Shown piece after piece: positions 1 through 8,922 of a stretch of DNA of 64,000 bases; the stretch's first letter is position 1, and every line of letters starts with the position of its first letter. The notes beneath the pieces are model-generated. The model had not been told where the DNA came from. It searched no databases and saw only the letters and a list, made by a program, of their open reading frames with translations. This DNA is from an uncultured Anaerolineales bacterium (GTDB taxonomy: Bacteria > Chloroflexota > Anaerolineae > Aggregatilineales > Aggregatilineaceae), in the NCBI GenBank assembly GCA_937135955.1, contig CAKZOB010000042.1, forward strand, positions 186,001-250,000, in the 5' to 3' direction. Position numbers and translations under genes: made by a program.

Positions 1-761
1 CACCAGCCCACCAGTGCCGCCAGCGTCACAAAAAACGCAGCGGGGATGTCGGTGTAACCCGCCGCCGCCCAGCGCGCGAACTCAGGGGTCAGCGCCAGCA
101 ACGCCAGCGCCGCCAGGCCGACGCGCCCGCCGTAGAGCGCCCGGCCCAGGGCGAACGTCGCGCCCAGTGTCCCCAGTGCCAGCGCCGCCACTGCCACCCG
201 TGCCAGATATTCCTGGATACGCCCAGCGAGCAGATAGGCGTAGACGTGACTGAACGGCAGCAGCATGGGATAGGCTTCGTAGAGACCTTCTCCCGTCGGC
301 AAAGCGCGCGCCTGATAGATGCGGCGGCTGTGATCGGCGTAGATGGAGACAGCGTCATCAGCACTGAAGGGCCAGTACACGGCCTCCAGCGTGATCAGCG
401 CGGCCACGCCCAGCACGACGATCCCCGCGCCGGTCGTCAACGGATGACGGCGCACCAGCCGCTCGGCTTCGCGCAGGGTTGGGCGAGGCACCGACAGGCG
501 CAGTCCCGCCCGCCGCGCGACGACCAGCCCTGCGCCGGACACGCTCATCGTCCAGCCCAGCACCGTGCCAACGGTCAGCGCGCCCGCCCAGGTCAGCGCC
601 AGCATTCCCAACGTCAACGCGCCCAGGCTCAGCGCGAGCGCCATCAGCGCCAGCGTCACCCGCGAACGATGGCGCGGCGGAATCAGCCACCACGCCCAGG
701 GCGCGGCGAAGACCAGCCCCCACAGCGCCCCCAGCAGATGCGACGGCGCGAACAGGATCAT
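1..761 (-). CDS. GT-C family membrane glycosyltransferase, partial (runs off left edge)
   Basis: First 253 codons of a very hydrophobic protein that continues beyond the left edge. About three membrane segments fill residues 1-80, another lies near 110-128, and a large loop follows with an Asp-Asp pair at residues 135-136 (context FSADDAVSIY). An acidic pair in the first big extracytoplasmic loop is typical of GT-C enzymes that use lipid-linked sugar donors. The ATG overlaps the TGA of the upstream glycosyltransferase as ATGA, so the two are probably co-translated. The donor and acceptor cannot be read from the sequence. The class is inferred from topology and the acidic loop, without a database match. 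Confidence 0.7.
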   Translation of the reverse strand, partial: MILFAPSHLLGALWGLVFAAPWAWWLIPPRHRSRVTLALMALALSLGALTLGMLALTWAGALTVGTVLGWTMSVSGAGLVVARRAGLRLSVPRPTLREAERLVRRHPLTTGAGIVVLGVAALITLEAVYWPFSADDAVSIYADHSRRIYQARALPTGEGLYEAYPMLLPFSHVYAYLLAGRIQEYLARVAVAALALGTLGATFALGRALYGGRVGLAALALLALTPEFARWAAAGYTDIPAAFFVTLAALVGW

Positions 762-2095
762 GCTGCCCCCTCTAGCCAACGCCCGCCACGCCGCACCGCC
801 CAGCGCCCCAACGTCGCCAGGCCGTACCCCGCCAGCACCGCCAGCGGCGGCTGCAAAGGCAGGTAGTAGCGCTGCCAGGCCAGCGGCGTCGCCAGCAGCA
901 ACGCCAGCGCGATTCCCGCCGCCCAGCCCAGCGCCCCCAGAGCGACATCCTCGCGCCAGCGCCGCCCCAACGCCCATGCGCCCGCCGCCGTCAACGCGGC
1001 CATCACTGCGCCCCAGCCCCAACCGCCAGGCCGACCGGCCAGCAACGAACCGTCGTAGCGGGCGATTTCGTCGGCCACCCACTCCGCCCAGCCGGGCGAC
1101 TCGTAATATTGCGGCGCTGCACCAAACGCCTGCGTGACCAGTTCCGCCAGACGTTCGCCCCAGCTTTCATAGCCGCCAAAACCCTGCACCTGCTGATCGA
1201 GCAGCGTCCGGCGCATCTCCAGCACACGCCCCGGCATCCCCAGCGGATCCGACCACCAGGCCGGGTTCAGCGCCAGGAAGACGAGCAGCGCCAGCACTCC
1301 CGCGCCCAACACGCGCCCCGCGTGCCCGATCCAGGCCCGCCGCTCCAGCGGACAGCGCAACGGTTGCAGCGCGACGCCCGCAAAAGCCAGCGCTACCACC
1401 ATGGCCGCCGGGTGCTTGCTGGCCACCGCCAGCCCGGCCAGCGCGCCCAATGTCGCGTAGAGCCAAGCCAGCCGCCGCCTACGCCAGGGCCGCCGCGCTT
1501 GCTCGCGCAGGATCAGCAGGGCAGCCAACGCCGTCCAGGTGCTGAAGGCCAGGTGCGATCCCTCCATCATCGCCCGCCGCCCGTTGAGCAGCACAGCGGG
1601 CGCGGTGACATAGAACAACGCTGCCGCCCATGCCGCCGGTCGCCCGCCGAGCAGCCCCGCCGCCCCCGCTACGGCGATCACGCTGAGCACCGTCAGCACC
1701 GCCGACGACAGCCGCGCCGCCCGCAACAACCGCTCTCCGGGCAGGTGCCCGTTGCGGACGTTGTAGTCCCAGTCCGCCCCCCACAGCCAGGGGCGGTTGA
1801 GGTCGTCGCCGGTCAGGCCGGCCAGGTCCCAGGCCAGGCCCATCGCCATCTTGCCCACCGTCCCGTTGATCAGGCGCAATTCCTGCTCCATGGGATCGGC
1901 GGGCGAGGGATCGTAGAGCACCGGTTCGAGGGCGCGCTGCTGCATCAGGTAGACATAGTCGCGGCTCATGGCGATCAGCGAGGACTCGTCGCCATGAAAG
2001 GGCACGCTATCCACGCCCGCCAGCACATAGATCGCCAGCGCCATCAGCCACACGCCGTCCAATACACGCCACAACACACGTCGGCAGGTCGTCAC
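758..2095 (-). CDS. GT-C (dolichyl-phosphate-mannose-transferase-like) glycosyltransferase
   Basis: A 445-residue polytopic membrane protein. The first membrane segment (about residues 14-28) is followed by FHGDESSLIAMSRDY at 34-48; Gly-Asp-Glu in the first outer loop is the usual catalytic or metal-binding position in PMT/ArnT-like GT-C enzymes. Roughly nine further hydrophobic stretches follow. It starts at GTG, with a strong GGAGGGGG ribosome site just upstream. The stop overlaps the start of the second GT-C gene. It probably glycosylates a surface lipid, polysaccharide or protein on the outer face of the membrane; the substrate is unknown. Confidence 0.8.
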   Translation of the reverse strand: MTTCRRVLWRVLDGVWLMALAIYVLAGVDSVPFHGDESSLIAMSRDYVYLMQQRALEPVLYDPSPADPMEQELRLINGTVGKMAMGLAWDLAGLTGDDLNRPWLWGADWDYNVRNGHLPGERLLRAARLSSAVLTVLSVIAVAGAAGLLGGRPAAWAAALFYVTAPAVLLNGRRAMMEGSHLAFSTWTALAALLILREQARRPWRRRRLAWLYATLGALAGLAVASKHPAAMVVALAFAGVALQPLRCPLERRAWIGHAGRVLGAGVLALLVFLALNPAWWSDPLGMPGRVLEMRRTLLDQQVQGFGGYESWGERLAELVTQAFGAAPQYYESPGWAEWVADEIARYDGSLLAGRPGGWGWGAVMAALTAAGAWALGRRWREDVALGALGWAAGIALALLLATPLAWQRYYLPLQPPLAVLAGYGLATLGRWAVRRGGRWLEGAA

Positions 2096-2410
2096 TGCCC
2101 CCTCCTGCCAAAAAGAACGGTCGCCCTCTCCGGGCGACCGGAATCCACGCGCCGGAGCTTCAACGCTCAGCGGGACGCGCCTCGTTCAGGAATAGCAGCT
2201 CGGAACCGCAGAGGAAGCGGAGCACTTCTTTAGAGACCATATGGAAAGCGGGAGAAATCACCGCGGTTTTCAAGGAGTTTCCACATGGTCTCTTATTTCT
2301 TCCTCTGTGCTCTCTGCGCCCCTGCGGTGATCTTTCAACCTGCCGAGACGAACGCCCTCTCAACGCGCCCGATTATAGCGTCCCGCGGAGCCTTCTGCCC
2401 CGCGCCTGCC
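2096..2410. other. Intergenic stretch with imperfect inverted repeat; no gene seen
   Basis: No convincing reading frame. The stretch holds an imperfect palindrome: arms at 2233-2247 and 2278-2292 match in 14 of 15 bases (GAGACCATATGGAAA type), flanked outside by purine-rich CAGAGGAAGCGG-like sequence at 2208-2222 and its pyrimidine-rich partner at about 2300-2332. It belongs to the CAGAG-rich dispersed repeats found in other gaps of the window. It lies between the carrier-protein gene and the glycosyltransferases and could act as a terminator or barrier for the carboxylase block. Confidence 0.6.
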
Positions 2411-2908
2411 CTACGCAAGGGTGACCAGCGTCTTGTTCTGCTCGACGCTGTCGCCCTCCTTGACGTGCACATGGCGCACCGTGCCATCGCGCGGCGCTTT
2501 CAGTTCGTTTTCCATCTTCATAGATTCCAGGATGACCACTGTCTGTCCTTTGGTCACGGCTTCGCCTTCCTGTACCGGCACGCGCACGATCAGCCCCGGC
2601 ATGGGCGCGCGGATGGACACCTCCCCGCTGACGTCGCCAAACGCCATGAAGGCGCTCGCCAGGCGACGGCTGCGCTCGTCGGTGACCTGTACCTCGTACA
2701 TGTCGCCCACCAGCAACACGTAATAGGTGTTGTCGCGCTCGTCTACCACCGCCTCATAGCTGCGATGATCGAGCAGGATCGAGTACAGCTCGCCTTCACG
2801 CAGCACGCGGAAATCTATGGCGCGCTCCTCGCCGTTAACCAGGATACGCCCATCTTGGTTGATCTCGATGTCGAATGTCTGTCCGTTGACGATGGTCTGA
2901 TACTTCAT
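2411..2908 (-). CDS. accB: Biotin carboxyl carrier protein of an acyl-CoA carboxylase
   Basis: A 165-residue protein whose last 70 residues are a biotinyl domain. ESMKMEN at residues 128-134 puts the biotinylated lysine at 131, and the surrounding APMPG (101-105) and final beta strands are canonical. Residues 1-90 form a beta-rich N-terminal part of the kind seen in carriers of propionyl/acetyl-CoA carboxylases, with no long Pro/Ala linker. The carrier would shuttle carboxyl groups from the biotin carboxylase (5640-7139) to the carboxyltransferase (8919-10478). Here it is separated from both by an ion exchanger and a cyclophilin. It starts 42 bp after the cyclophilin gene, so probably shares its transcript. 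Confidence 0.92.
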   Translation of the reverse strand: MKYQTIVNGQTFDIEINQDGRILVNGEERAIDFRVLREGELYSILLDHRSYEAVVDERDNTYYVLLVGDMYEVQVTDERSRRLASAFMAFGDVSGEVSIRAPMPGLIVRVPVQEGEAVTKGQTVVILESMKMENELKAPRDGTVRHVHVKEGDSVEQNKTLVTLA

Positions 2909-2950
2909 GCGCGTCTCCTCTTGGCCGACCAGCGCGGCAGCGCATAAACC

Positions 2951-4258
2951 CTACTGCACAGGTGCCGCGTTGCCCCGATCCAGCGTGCCGCCGACCGTGC
3001 CGAATACCACATCTTGCAACACGTAGGCCAGGAACTGCGTAGACGACGGGTCGGTTTGCGGGCCGATGATGGCATCGTCCATCGCCAGCTCGGCCACCAC
3101 CACATAGCGCCCATAAGGAAATTCCAGCCGGTAGGTTGTGCTCTGTTCGCTGCAACCCTCGGCCAGGGCACGGCTGAAGACACGACCGGCAATGTCCGCC
3201 GGGTCGCTGTGTGCGTCGAACGCGCCCGCCCCTTCCAGCAGGGCTGCCCGCTCGTCGTCGAAGACCACCGCTTTCGCCGTCTCCTCGTCGCCGAAGGCCA
3301 GCACGCGCACGCCAATCTCCCAGATCGGCAGGTCAGCCGTGCTCGCCGGGCACTCCTGCAACGCCATCACCACGGTCGCCGCGCCCTCGAAACCGCGCTC
3401 GGCCAGATAGCTTTCCAGCGCCGCGCCCAACCCCGCGCCCTGAGTCTCCCAGTAGGCCGCTTCAGCCGCCGTGTCATAGACGTGCGAAAGCCCCTCGTCC
3501 ATCACGAACAGTTCGTTGAGCAGCAGTGGCAGGCTCAGATCGAGTATGTCCTGGAAGTGACCGATAGCGGGCGGGCCGTCGGGTGTCGCCTGCACGCTGG
3601 CCGGATCGTCCACGATCACCACGGTGTGCAGCGCTGCCCCCTGGTAATCGGGCATCTGCTGCGGGTCGCGCGGGGTCAGCAACTCCACCCGCTCGATGCC
3701 TTCGTAGACCTTGCCGAAAATGGTGTGATTGCCGTCCAGCCAGGGGGTGGGCACCGTGGTGATGAAAAACTGACTGCCGTTGGTATCCGGGCCAGCGTTG
3801 GCCATGGCCAGCAGGCCATAGGTGTCGAAGACCAGGCCGTTATCCGTCTCGTCGGCGAAGGTATACCCCGGTCCACCCGTGCCTGTGCCGGTTGGATCGC
3901 CGCCCTGCGCCATGAACCCCGGCAACACGCGGTGAAACATGGTGCGGTTGTAGAAACCCTGCTGCGCCAGGAAGACGAAGTTATTGACCGTCTGTGGCGC
4001 GGCCTCCTCGAACAGGTCGAGGTAAATCGGCCCGGCTTCGGTGCACAGCACCGCCCAGTAGTCCACCCCCGGTTCCAGAACCTGCTCAGCGCGTTCGAAC
4101 TGCCGCGTATCTGGTTCGGTCAGACTGGCAGTGGCCGCCGCACAGAGGGTTTCGGGCGTCTGCGACATTTGCGCCGAAAGCGGGGCACCGGGAAGCGTAG
4201 CCACCAGCGCCACCACCCCCAACGATAGTCCCAACCACATACGGAAAGTGCAGAACAT
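2951..4258 (-). CDS. Secreted cyclophilin-type peptidyl-prolyl isomerase with C-terminal extra domain
   Basis: A 435-residue protein. Start chosen at ATG 4258, 8 bases after AAGGAG, which gives a signal peptide (residues 1-30, ending near LSAQ). Residues about 66-215 are a cyclophilin domain: [15 protein letters not shown] (108-122) with the catalytic Arg of FHR at 110, then GSQFFIT (161-167) and a [10 protein letters not shown] stretch. It would catalyse proline isomerisation in exported proteins. The remaining 200 residues have two Cys and acidic patches and match nothing I recognise. It lies between the Ca2+/H+ exchanger and the biotin carrier gene. Confidence 0.88.
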   Translation of the reverse strand: MFCTFRMWLGLSLGVVALVATLPGAPLSAQMSQTPETLCAAATASLTEPDTRQFERAEQVLEPGVDYWAVLCTEAGPIYLDLFEEAAPQTVNNFVFLAQQGFYNRTMFHRVLPGFMAQGGDPTGTGTGGPGYTFADETDNGLVFDTYGLLAMANAGPDTNGSQFFITTVPTPWLDGNHTIFGKVYEGIERVELLTPRDPQQMPDYQGAALHTVVIVDDPASVQATPDGPPAIGHFQDILDLSLPLLLNELFVMDEGLSHVYDTAAEAAYWETQGAGLGAALESYLAERGFEGAATVVMALQECPASTADLPIWEIGVRVLAFGDEETAKAVVFDDERAALLEGAGAFDAHSDPADIAGRVFSRALAEGCSEQSTTYRLEFPYGRYVVVAELAMDDAIIGPQTDPSSTQFLAYVLQDVVFGTVGGTLDRGNAAPVQ

Positions 4259-4301
4259 GGGATGACTCCTTGACAGATTGGTTGAAAGAAGCGGGGTGGC
4301 T

Positions 4302-5381
4302 CTAGCCGTGCACCTCCGGCAGCAGAAAGAACGCCAGCGCCACGATGACATAGACGGCCAGCAGCATCAACCCTTCCAGCCAGTTGGATTCGCCGTCTTC
4401 GGCGACCAACGCCGCCACATAGGATGCCGCCGCCAGGGCGATGATCTCTGGCAACGAAAAGGCCAGGATCAGTTTTCGCTCGAACAACAGGCTGACGAAC
4501 ACCAACACCGGCGCGACGAACAGCGCGATCTGCAGGCTGGAGCCAAGCGCAATGGCCATGCTCAGTTCCATGCGGTTCTTCAGCGCCACCTGCACGGCCA
4601 CCAGGTGCTCGGCCACGTTGCCGATGATGGGCACGATGATGACGCCGACGAACAACTCGCTCCAGCCCAATTGCTCGACCACCGGCTCGACCGTCCCCAC
4701 CAGGAATTCGGACATGATCACGATGCCCACAGTGGCAAAGGCCAGCACGCCAACCGCCAGCGGGGCCGACCAGCGCGGCTCGTGATGGCGCGCTTCTTCC
4801 GCCGCCTCGCCCCGCAGCAGCGAATAGACGATGTTGGCCGCGTAGAGCGCGATCAGAATCAGCGCGATGCCCTCGCTCAGCAGCAGTTCGGACTCAAACG
4901 CGCGGCTTTCGACGAAGGTGTGGTCGAAGAGCGAGGGGATCGCCAGCGCCATAAAGGCCAGGATGAGCAGCGTCGCGCTCATGGACGCCTGCCGCCGCTC
5001 GAAGACCTGAATGCCGTGCCGCAGCCCACCCAGAAAGATCGCCAGGCCCATCACCAGCAACAGGTTGCCCAGCACCGAACCGATGATCGAGGCGCGCACC
5101 AGTTCCAGCAAGCCTTCTTTGAGGGCAAAAATGGTGATGATCAGCTCCGCCGCGTTGCCCAGGGTGGCGTTGAGCAGCCCGCCGAGTTGCGGCCCCACCC
5201 GCGCGGCGATCTCCTCGGTCGCCCGACCGATCAACCCCGCCAGCGGGATGATCGCCAGCGCCGACGTCGCGAAAATGGCCACGTCGTCCCCGTCGGTCAG
5301 GCGCAGCGCCACCGCGATCACGCCGAAGAGCAGTAGCGAGTCGAGGCTGACCAGTTTCTTGAGTTCGAAAGCCCGCGCCAT
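4302..5381 (-). CDS. cax: Ca2+/H+ antiporter of the CAX type
   Basis: About 359 residues with roughly eleven membrane segments in two homologous halves. Each half carries the alpha-repeat signature: [20 protein letters not shown] in the first half and [19 protein letters not shown] in the second, where the GN(A/V)AE acidic residues bind cation. The family exchanges cytosolic Ca2+ for protons at the inner membrane. An upstream GTG at 5390 is possible; ATG 5381 is preferred because AGGTGG lies at a better distance. It follows the biotin carboxylase gene after a 258-bp gap holding a repeat, so may have its own promoter. Confidence 0.9.
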   Translation of the reverse strand: MARAFELKKLVSLDSLLLFGVIAVALRLTDGDDVAIFATSALAIIPLAGLIGRATEEIAARVGPQLGGLLNATLGNAAELIITIFALKEGLLELVRASIIGSVLGNLLLVMGLAIFLGGLRHGIQVFERRQASMSATLLILAFMALAIPSLFDHTFVESRAFESELLLSEGIALILIALYAANIVYSLLRGEAAEEARHHEPRWSAPLAVGVLAFATVGIVIMSEFLVGTVEPVVEQLGWSELFVGVIIVPIIGNVAEHLVAVQVALKNRMELSMAIALGSSLQIALFVAPVLVFVSLLFERKLILAFSLPEIIALAAASYVAALVAEDGESNWLEGLMLLAVYVIVALAFFLLPEVHG

Positions 5382-5480
5382 GATCTCCACCTGTGATGAG
5401 AAAAGTCGTCAGCCGTCAGCCCATCCGCACCTGATATTACAGCGTTTTCCCTCAATGCCGACCCTCGCCCACTGACAACC

Positions 5481-5632
5481 GATCAGAGGCCATTTGATAA
5501 CCCCTCACCCCGGCGCTGTGCGCCACCTCTCAGCCCTCAATGGGGCGAGGGGGAAAACCTGGTCCGTCTCCCCTTCGCCCCTTAGAGGGAGAAGGGGCTG
5601 GGGATTGAGGGGGCCTTTCAAACGGTCTCTCA
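5481..5632. repeat. MITE-like repeat, CCCTCACCCC type
   Basis: Fills most of the 258-bp gap between the biotin carboxylase and cax genes. The ends are imperfect inverted repeats: ATTTGATAACCCCTCACCCC on the left pairs with GGGATTGAGGGGGCCTTTCAAA on the right. The interior has a second complementary pair, TCCCCTTCGCCCC and GGGGCGAGGGGGA. No reading frame is visible. It resembles the inner part of the units at 40936-41151 and 49598-49790 but lacks their terminal sequences. Confidence 0.6.
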
Positions 5633-5639
5633 CTACCCC

Positions 5640-7139
5640 CTACCGCCGGATGCTCCACTTCCAGGGCGAATAGCGGCTGTTGGGAAGCGGCACGAACTGC
5701 AGCGCGTTCTGCCGTTGCTGGTGCTCCACCAACGTGGCGACAATTGCCGCCACCTCGGCCAGTTCGCTCCCTCTACTGTCGTCTTGCAGATTGAGCACCT
5801 GCTCCACGAATTGTGTGTTGTAGCGCCCGGCCAGGAAGTTGGTGCTATCCAGCAACTTCTGGTGAAACGGCAGGTTGGTCTTCAGCCCCATGATCTTGTA
5901 TTCGGAGAGCGCCCGCCGCATCCGCAACAGCGCTTCGCCGCGCGTCTCGCCCCAGGTGATCAGCTTGGCCAGCATGGAGTCGTAGTAAGGCGTCACTTCG
6001 TAGCCCGCGTAGATGCCGCTATCTAGCCGGACGCCAGGGCCGGTGGGGGCCACATGCACCGTCACCCGCCCGATAGACGGCAGGAAATTGTTGTAGGGGT
6101 CTTCGGCGTTGATCCGGCACTCCGCCGCCCAACCGGAGATGGTCACGCCGTCCACTGGCCCCATGCGCCGCCCACGGGCGATGCGAATCTGCTCCTTCAC
6201 CAGGTCTACGCCCGTCACCAGTTCGGTGACGGGGTGCTCGACCTGCAGGCGCGTGTTCATTTCCAGGAAGTAGAAGTTCTTGTTGGCATCCACCAAGAAC
6301 TCGACGGTGCCCGCGTTGACGTAGTTGACCGCCCGCGCCGCGGCGACGGCTGCCGCGCCCATGCGCTCGCGCAGGTCGGGATCCATGAAGGGGCTGGGCG
6401 CTTCCTCAAAGAGCTTCTGGTGACGGCGCTGAATGCTGCATTCGCGCTCGCCCAGGTGAATGGTGTTGCCGTGCATGTCGGCCAGAATCTGGAATTCGAT
6501 ATGCCGTGCGCCTTCGAGCAGCTTTTCCAGGTAGACGGTGCCGTCGCCGAAGGCCGCTTCTGCCTCGCGGTGTGCTGAGGCCAGCGCCGCCTCCAGTTGC
6601 GACTCGTCGTGCACCACACGCATCCCCTTACCGCCGCCGCCCGCCGCCGCTTTGACCATCAGCGGGAAGCCGATCCGCCGCGCTTCGTGCAGCAACGCAC
6701 CGTCGTTCAGGCCGGGCGGCGTGCCCGGCACAATCGGCACGCCCGCCGCTTCCATCAATTCGCGGGCGGCCAGCTTGTCGCCCATTTTGGCGATCGCCTC
6801 TGGCGACGGCCCAATCCAGGTCAGCCCAGCTTCGATCACTGCTCTGGCAAACTCGGCGCGTTCGCTCAGGAAGCCGTAGCCGGGGTGTACGGCGTCTGCT
6901 CCGGAGCGCTTCGCCACCTCGATCAGCCTGGGGATATTCAGGTAACTTTCGCGCGGGGCGGGCGGGCCGATGTGATAGGCTTCGTCGGCATAGCGCACAT
7001 GCAACGCCTCGCGGTCGGCGTCGGAATAGACGGCCACCGTGCGGATGCCGCCCAGCTCGCGGCAGGCGCGGATGATGCGCACGGCGATTTCCCCGCGGTT
7101 GGCAATGAGTACTTTGCGAATCTGCGTTGTTTCGATCAT
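5640..7139 (-). CDS. accC: Biotin carboxylase subunit of acyl-CoA carboxylase
   Basis: A 500-residue protein with the full biotin carboxylase plan. The N-terminal domain begins KVLIANRGEIAVRIIRA. The ATP-grasp part has the glycine-rich AAAGGGGKGMRVV loop, HIEFQILAD, ERECSIQRRHQK and EMNTRLQVEHPVTE, and the C-terminal domain has ECRINAEDP. It carboxylates the biotin of the carrier protein with ATP and bicarbonate. Start set at ATG 7139, where similarity begins; the ribosome site is weak. There is no fused biotinyl domain, consistent with the separate carrier gene at 2411-2908. Length is slightly above the usual 445-450 because of a C-terminal tail. Confidence 0.93.
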   Translation of the reverse strand: MIETTQIRKVLIANRGEIAVRIIRACRELGGIRTVAVYSDADREALHVRYADEAYHIGPPAPRESYLNIPRLIEVAKRSGADAVHPGYGFLSERAEFARAVIEAGLTWIGPSPEAIAKMGDKLAARELMEAAGVPIVPGTPPGLNDGALLHEARRIGFPLMVKAAAGGGGKGMRVVHDESQLEAALASAHREAEAAFGDGTVYLEKLLEGARHIEFQILADMHGNTIHLGERECSIQRRHQKLFEEAPSPFMDPDLRERMGAAAVAAARAVNYVNAGTVEFLVDANKNFYFLEMNTRLQVEHPVTELVTGVDLVKEQIRIARGRRMGPVDGVTISGWAAECRINAEDPYNNFLPSIGRVTVHVAPTGPGVRLDSGIYAGYEVTPYYDSMLAKLITWGETRGEALLRMRRALSEYKIMGLKTNLPFHQKLLDSTNFLAGRYNTQFVEQVLNLQDDSRGSELAEVAAIVATLVEHQQRQNALQFVPLPNSRYSPWKWSIRR

Positions 7140-7184
7140 GGTTGTCTGCTCTGTCCTGGGGGGCGCCATCCCCCGCCTCACTGC

Positions 7185-7748
7185 TTACGATGCCGCCTGG
7201 CCGGGTGACCAGGGCACTGCCGGGCGTTCGACACGGTGTACCTGCTGAATGTCCCCGCAGGCCGAACGCACACGAAATTCCACTTCATAGCCTGGCCCTG
7301 CCGCGCGCAGCGCTTCCACCGCCCCAACCCAGGCCGGGTCGGGCGGTTCCTGGCGCGGCGGGATACGCACGCGCAGCACCGCATGGCTGAGAATACGATA
7401 GAAGTCCCACACCCAGGCCACCTGCAGATGGCGCGACGCATCGTAACCCAGCCAGACGATCTGCCGGTCGTTGCGCTCGTGCAGCGCCAGGTCGAGATCG
7501 AGGCAGGCCAGCCGCACTTCGCCCGCCGGATCGCGCAGAAACACCTCGACACACAGCGTAGCCGGCCGCTCCGCCGCCGACGAGGCCGCCGGGCGCGGGT
7601 AACGGGGCACGCCGGTGCGCCCATAGCAGGCGTAGTTGGTCGCTGCCACCGCCTGTAACACGGCGCTCGCCTGCAAGACCAGCCAGCCGTCGGTCTCCGT
7701 CCGTCGTACCGGAGGCCGGACAGGCCCTCTGCGGTAGGCCAGGCTCAC
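7185..7748 (-). CDS. Hypothetical protein in carboxylase block
   Basis: A 187-residue protein of unknown function. GTG start at 7748 with GAGGG about 8 bases upstream, three bases after the stop of the PHP gene. Residues 60-170 look like a soluble alpha/beta protein (CVEVFLRDPAGEVRLACL, then WLGYDASRHLQ and WVWDFYRILSHAV), with no membrane segment or signal peptide. Two other open frames overlap it, but this one has the more natural composition and the better ribosome site. Sandwiched between the PHP phosphoesterase and biotin carboxylase genes, it is probably co-transcribed. I do not recognise the family. Confidence 0.62.
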   Translation of the reverse strand: MSLAYRRGPVRPPVRRTETDGWLVLQASAVLQAVAATNYACYGRTGVPRYPRPAASSAAERPATLCVEVFLRDPAGEVRLACLDLDLALHERNDRQIVWLGYDASRHLQVAWVWDFYRILSHAVLRVRIPPRQEPPDPAWVGAVEALRAAGPGYEVEFRVRSACGDIQQVHRVERPAVPWSPGQAAS

Positions 7749-7751
7749 GGC

Positions 7752-8711
7752 TCATCCCTCTTCCCGTTGCTGCATCTGCGCTCTCTCGCTGATCATCAGC
7801 CGCTGCCGATGACGTGCCCGCAAGGCCTCGACCATTTCCCGCGTAACCGGGGCCGTGCCCAGCAGCGGCAGGTCGGGCGACCAGCCGTGCTCGTCAGAGC
7901 CGCCGCTGACCAGCAGCCCGAACTGCTCCGCCAGCGCCAGAAAGTGAGCGCGCATCGCCTCGTCGTGGGAGCGATGATATACCTCCAGCCCATCCAAGCC
8001 CAGCGCGACCAATTCCGCCACATGTCGCGCCTGAAGCAGTTCGCCGTCACAGCGGATATAACCCGGATGAGCCAGAATCGCCACGCCCCCTGCCCCATGA
8101 ATGGCGCGAATCTGCTGGGCCAGCGTCAGCGCGCAGGGTCGAACGCGCAGCCAGTGTTCATGCACCAGCCGCCCGGCCTCAACTTCGGACGAAACATAAC
8201 CCTTGCGCACCAGCAATTCGCGCAGGAAACGCATCCCTGCGTAGCGCGGATTGAGCGCGTAGACTTCGTCCAGCGTCACCGGATAACCGGCTTTGGTCAG
8301 GCTGATGCAACATTCGGCCATGCGCGCAGCGATGTCGCCCGTTGCGGCAGCTTCGGCTACCTGTAGGCTGGCGTCGTCCAGGTCTACAAAGTAGCCCAGC
8401 ACGTCTACGTCGCCGCTCCACCCCGCCTGACGGCAACTGTCCCAGCGGGCGGTGAACTCGATGGCCGGGATCAGCTCGATCCCCAGGCCGCGGGCATAAG
8501 GCATAGCCACGCGCGCCCCACACGCTGTGTCGTGATCGGTGATGGCCAGAGCCGACAGCCCCAGCGCTACTGCCCGCTCGACAAGCTGTCGCGGCGTGGC
8601 CGAGCCGTCGGAATAGGTGCTGTGCGCGTGCAACTCGCAGCGAAAGGTATAGTCGTGCGGCTCAGCCGCGCGCAGCCCGTTCCACCGACGGGCAAGCCAC
8701 TTAACGAACAT
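7752..8711 (-). CDS. PHP-domain phosphoesterase
   Basis: A 319-residue protein with the PHP metal motifs: CELHAHSTYSDGSATP (residues 25-40), ITDHDT soon after, an ILAHPGYI histidine in the middle and a late SGGSDEHGW. This order matches the YciV-like branch, which hydrolyses nucleoside 3',5'-bisphosphate or trims short RNA 5' ends. That activity is by family analogy. The start overlaps the end of the small membrane protein gene by 11 bases, and the end abuts the hypothetical gene at 7748, so translation is probably coupled along the block. Confidence 0.85.
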   Translation of the reverse strand: MFVKWLARRWNGLRAAEPHDYTFRCELHAHSTYSDGSATPRQLVERAVALGLSALAITDHDTACGARVAMPYARGLGIELIPAIEFTARWDSCRQAGWSGDVDVLGYFVDLDDASLQVAEAAATGDIAARMAECCISLTKAGYPVTLDEVYALNPRYAGMRFLRELLVRKGYVSSEVEAGRLVHEHWLRVRPCALTLAQQIRAIHGAGGVAILAHPGYIRCDGELLQARHVAELVALGLDGLEVYHRSHDEAMRAHFLALAEQFGLLVSGGSDEHGWSPDLPLLGTAPVTREMVEALRARHRQRLMISERAQMQQREEG

Positions 8712-8922
8712 CGTTCAGCCAGTTGTTCAGCAGCGAATCCAGGCCTATACCGAGCGCCAGCCCTGCCGCCGCGCCTACCGGTAACAGTCCGGCGACCTGC
8801 CCGGCCAACGCACCCAGGGCCAAGCCGCCCAGCGTCAGCCAGCCAGTCGGCCAGCGGCGGGCATGGGGCACGCGCTCTTTCTGCTCTTTACCGGATCGGC
8901 GCTGCATCGTCGTCTCACTCAC
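8701..8922 (-). CDS. Small membrane protein
   Basis: A 73-residue protein: a basic N-terminus of about 27 residues, then two Gly/Ala/Leu-rich hydrophobic stretches (residues 29-46 and 48-62) and a short polar tail. Its ATG overlaps the carboxyltransferase stop as ATGA, and its stop lies inside the PHP gene start. This tight packing is the main argument that it is real. The family is not recognised. A role in membrane attachment of the carboxylase would be pure guess. Confidence 0.6.
   Translation of the reverse strand: MSETTMQRRSGKEQKERVPHARRWPTGWLTLGGLALGALAGQVAGLLPVGAAAGLALGIGLDSLLNNWLNDVR

Noticed and set aside
5481-5632. CRISPR-like repeats in intergenic GC-rich stretches
   Set aside because: The repeats are palindromic, differ in length and are not regularly spaced.
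7285-7755. Alternative minus frame beginning with ATGA at the PHP stop
   Set aside because: Ala/Arg/Gly-rich and loses to the frame 7185-7748, which has a better ribosome site and more balanced composition.
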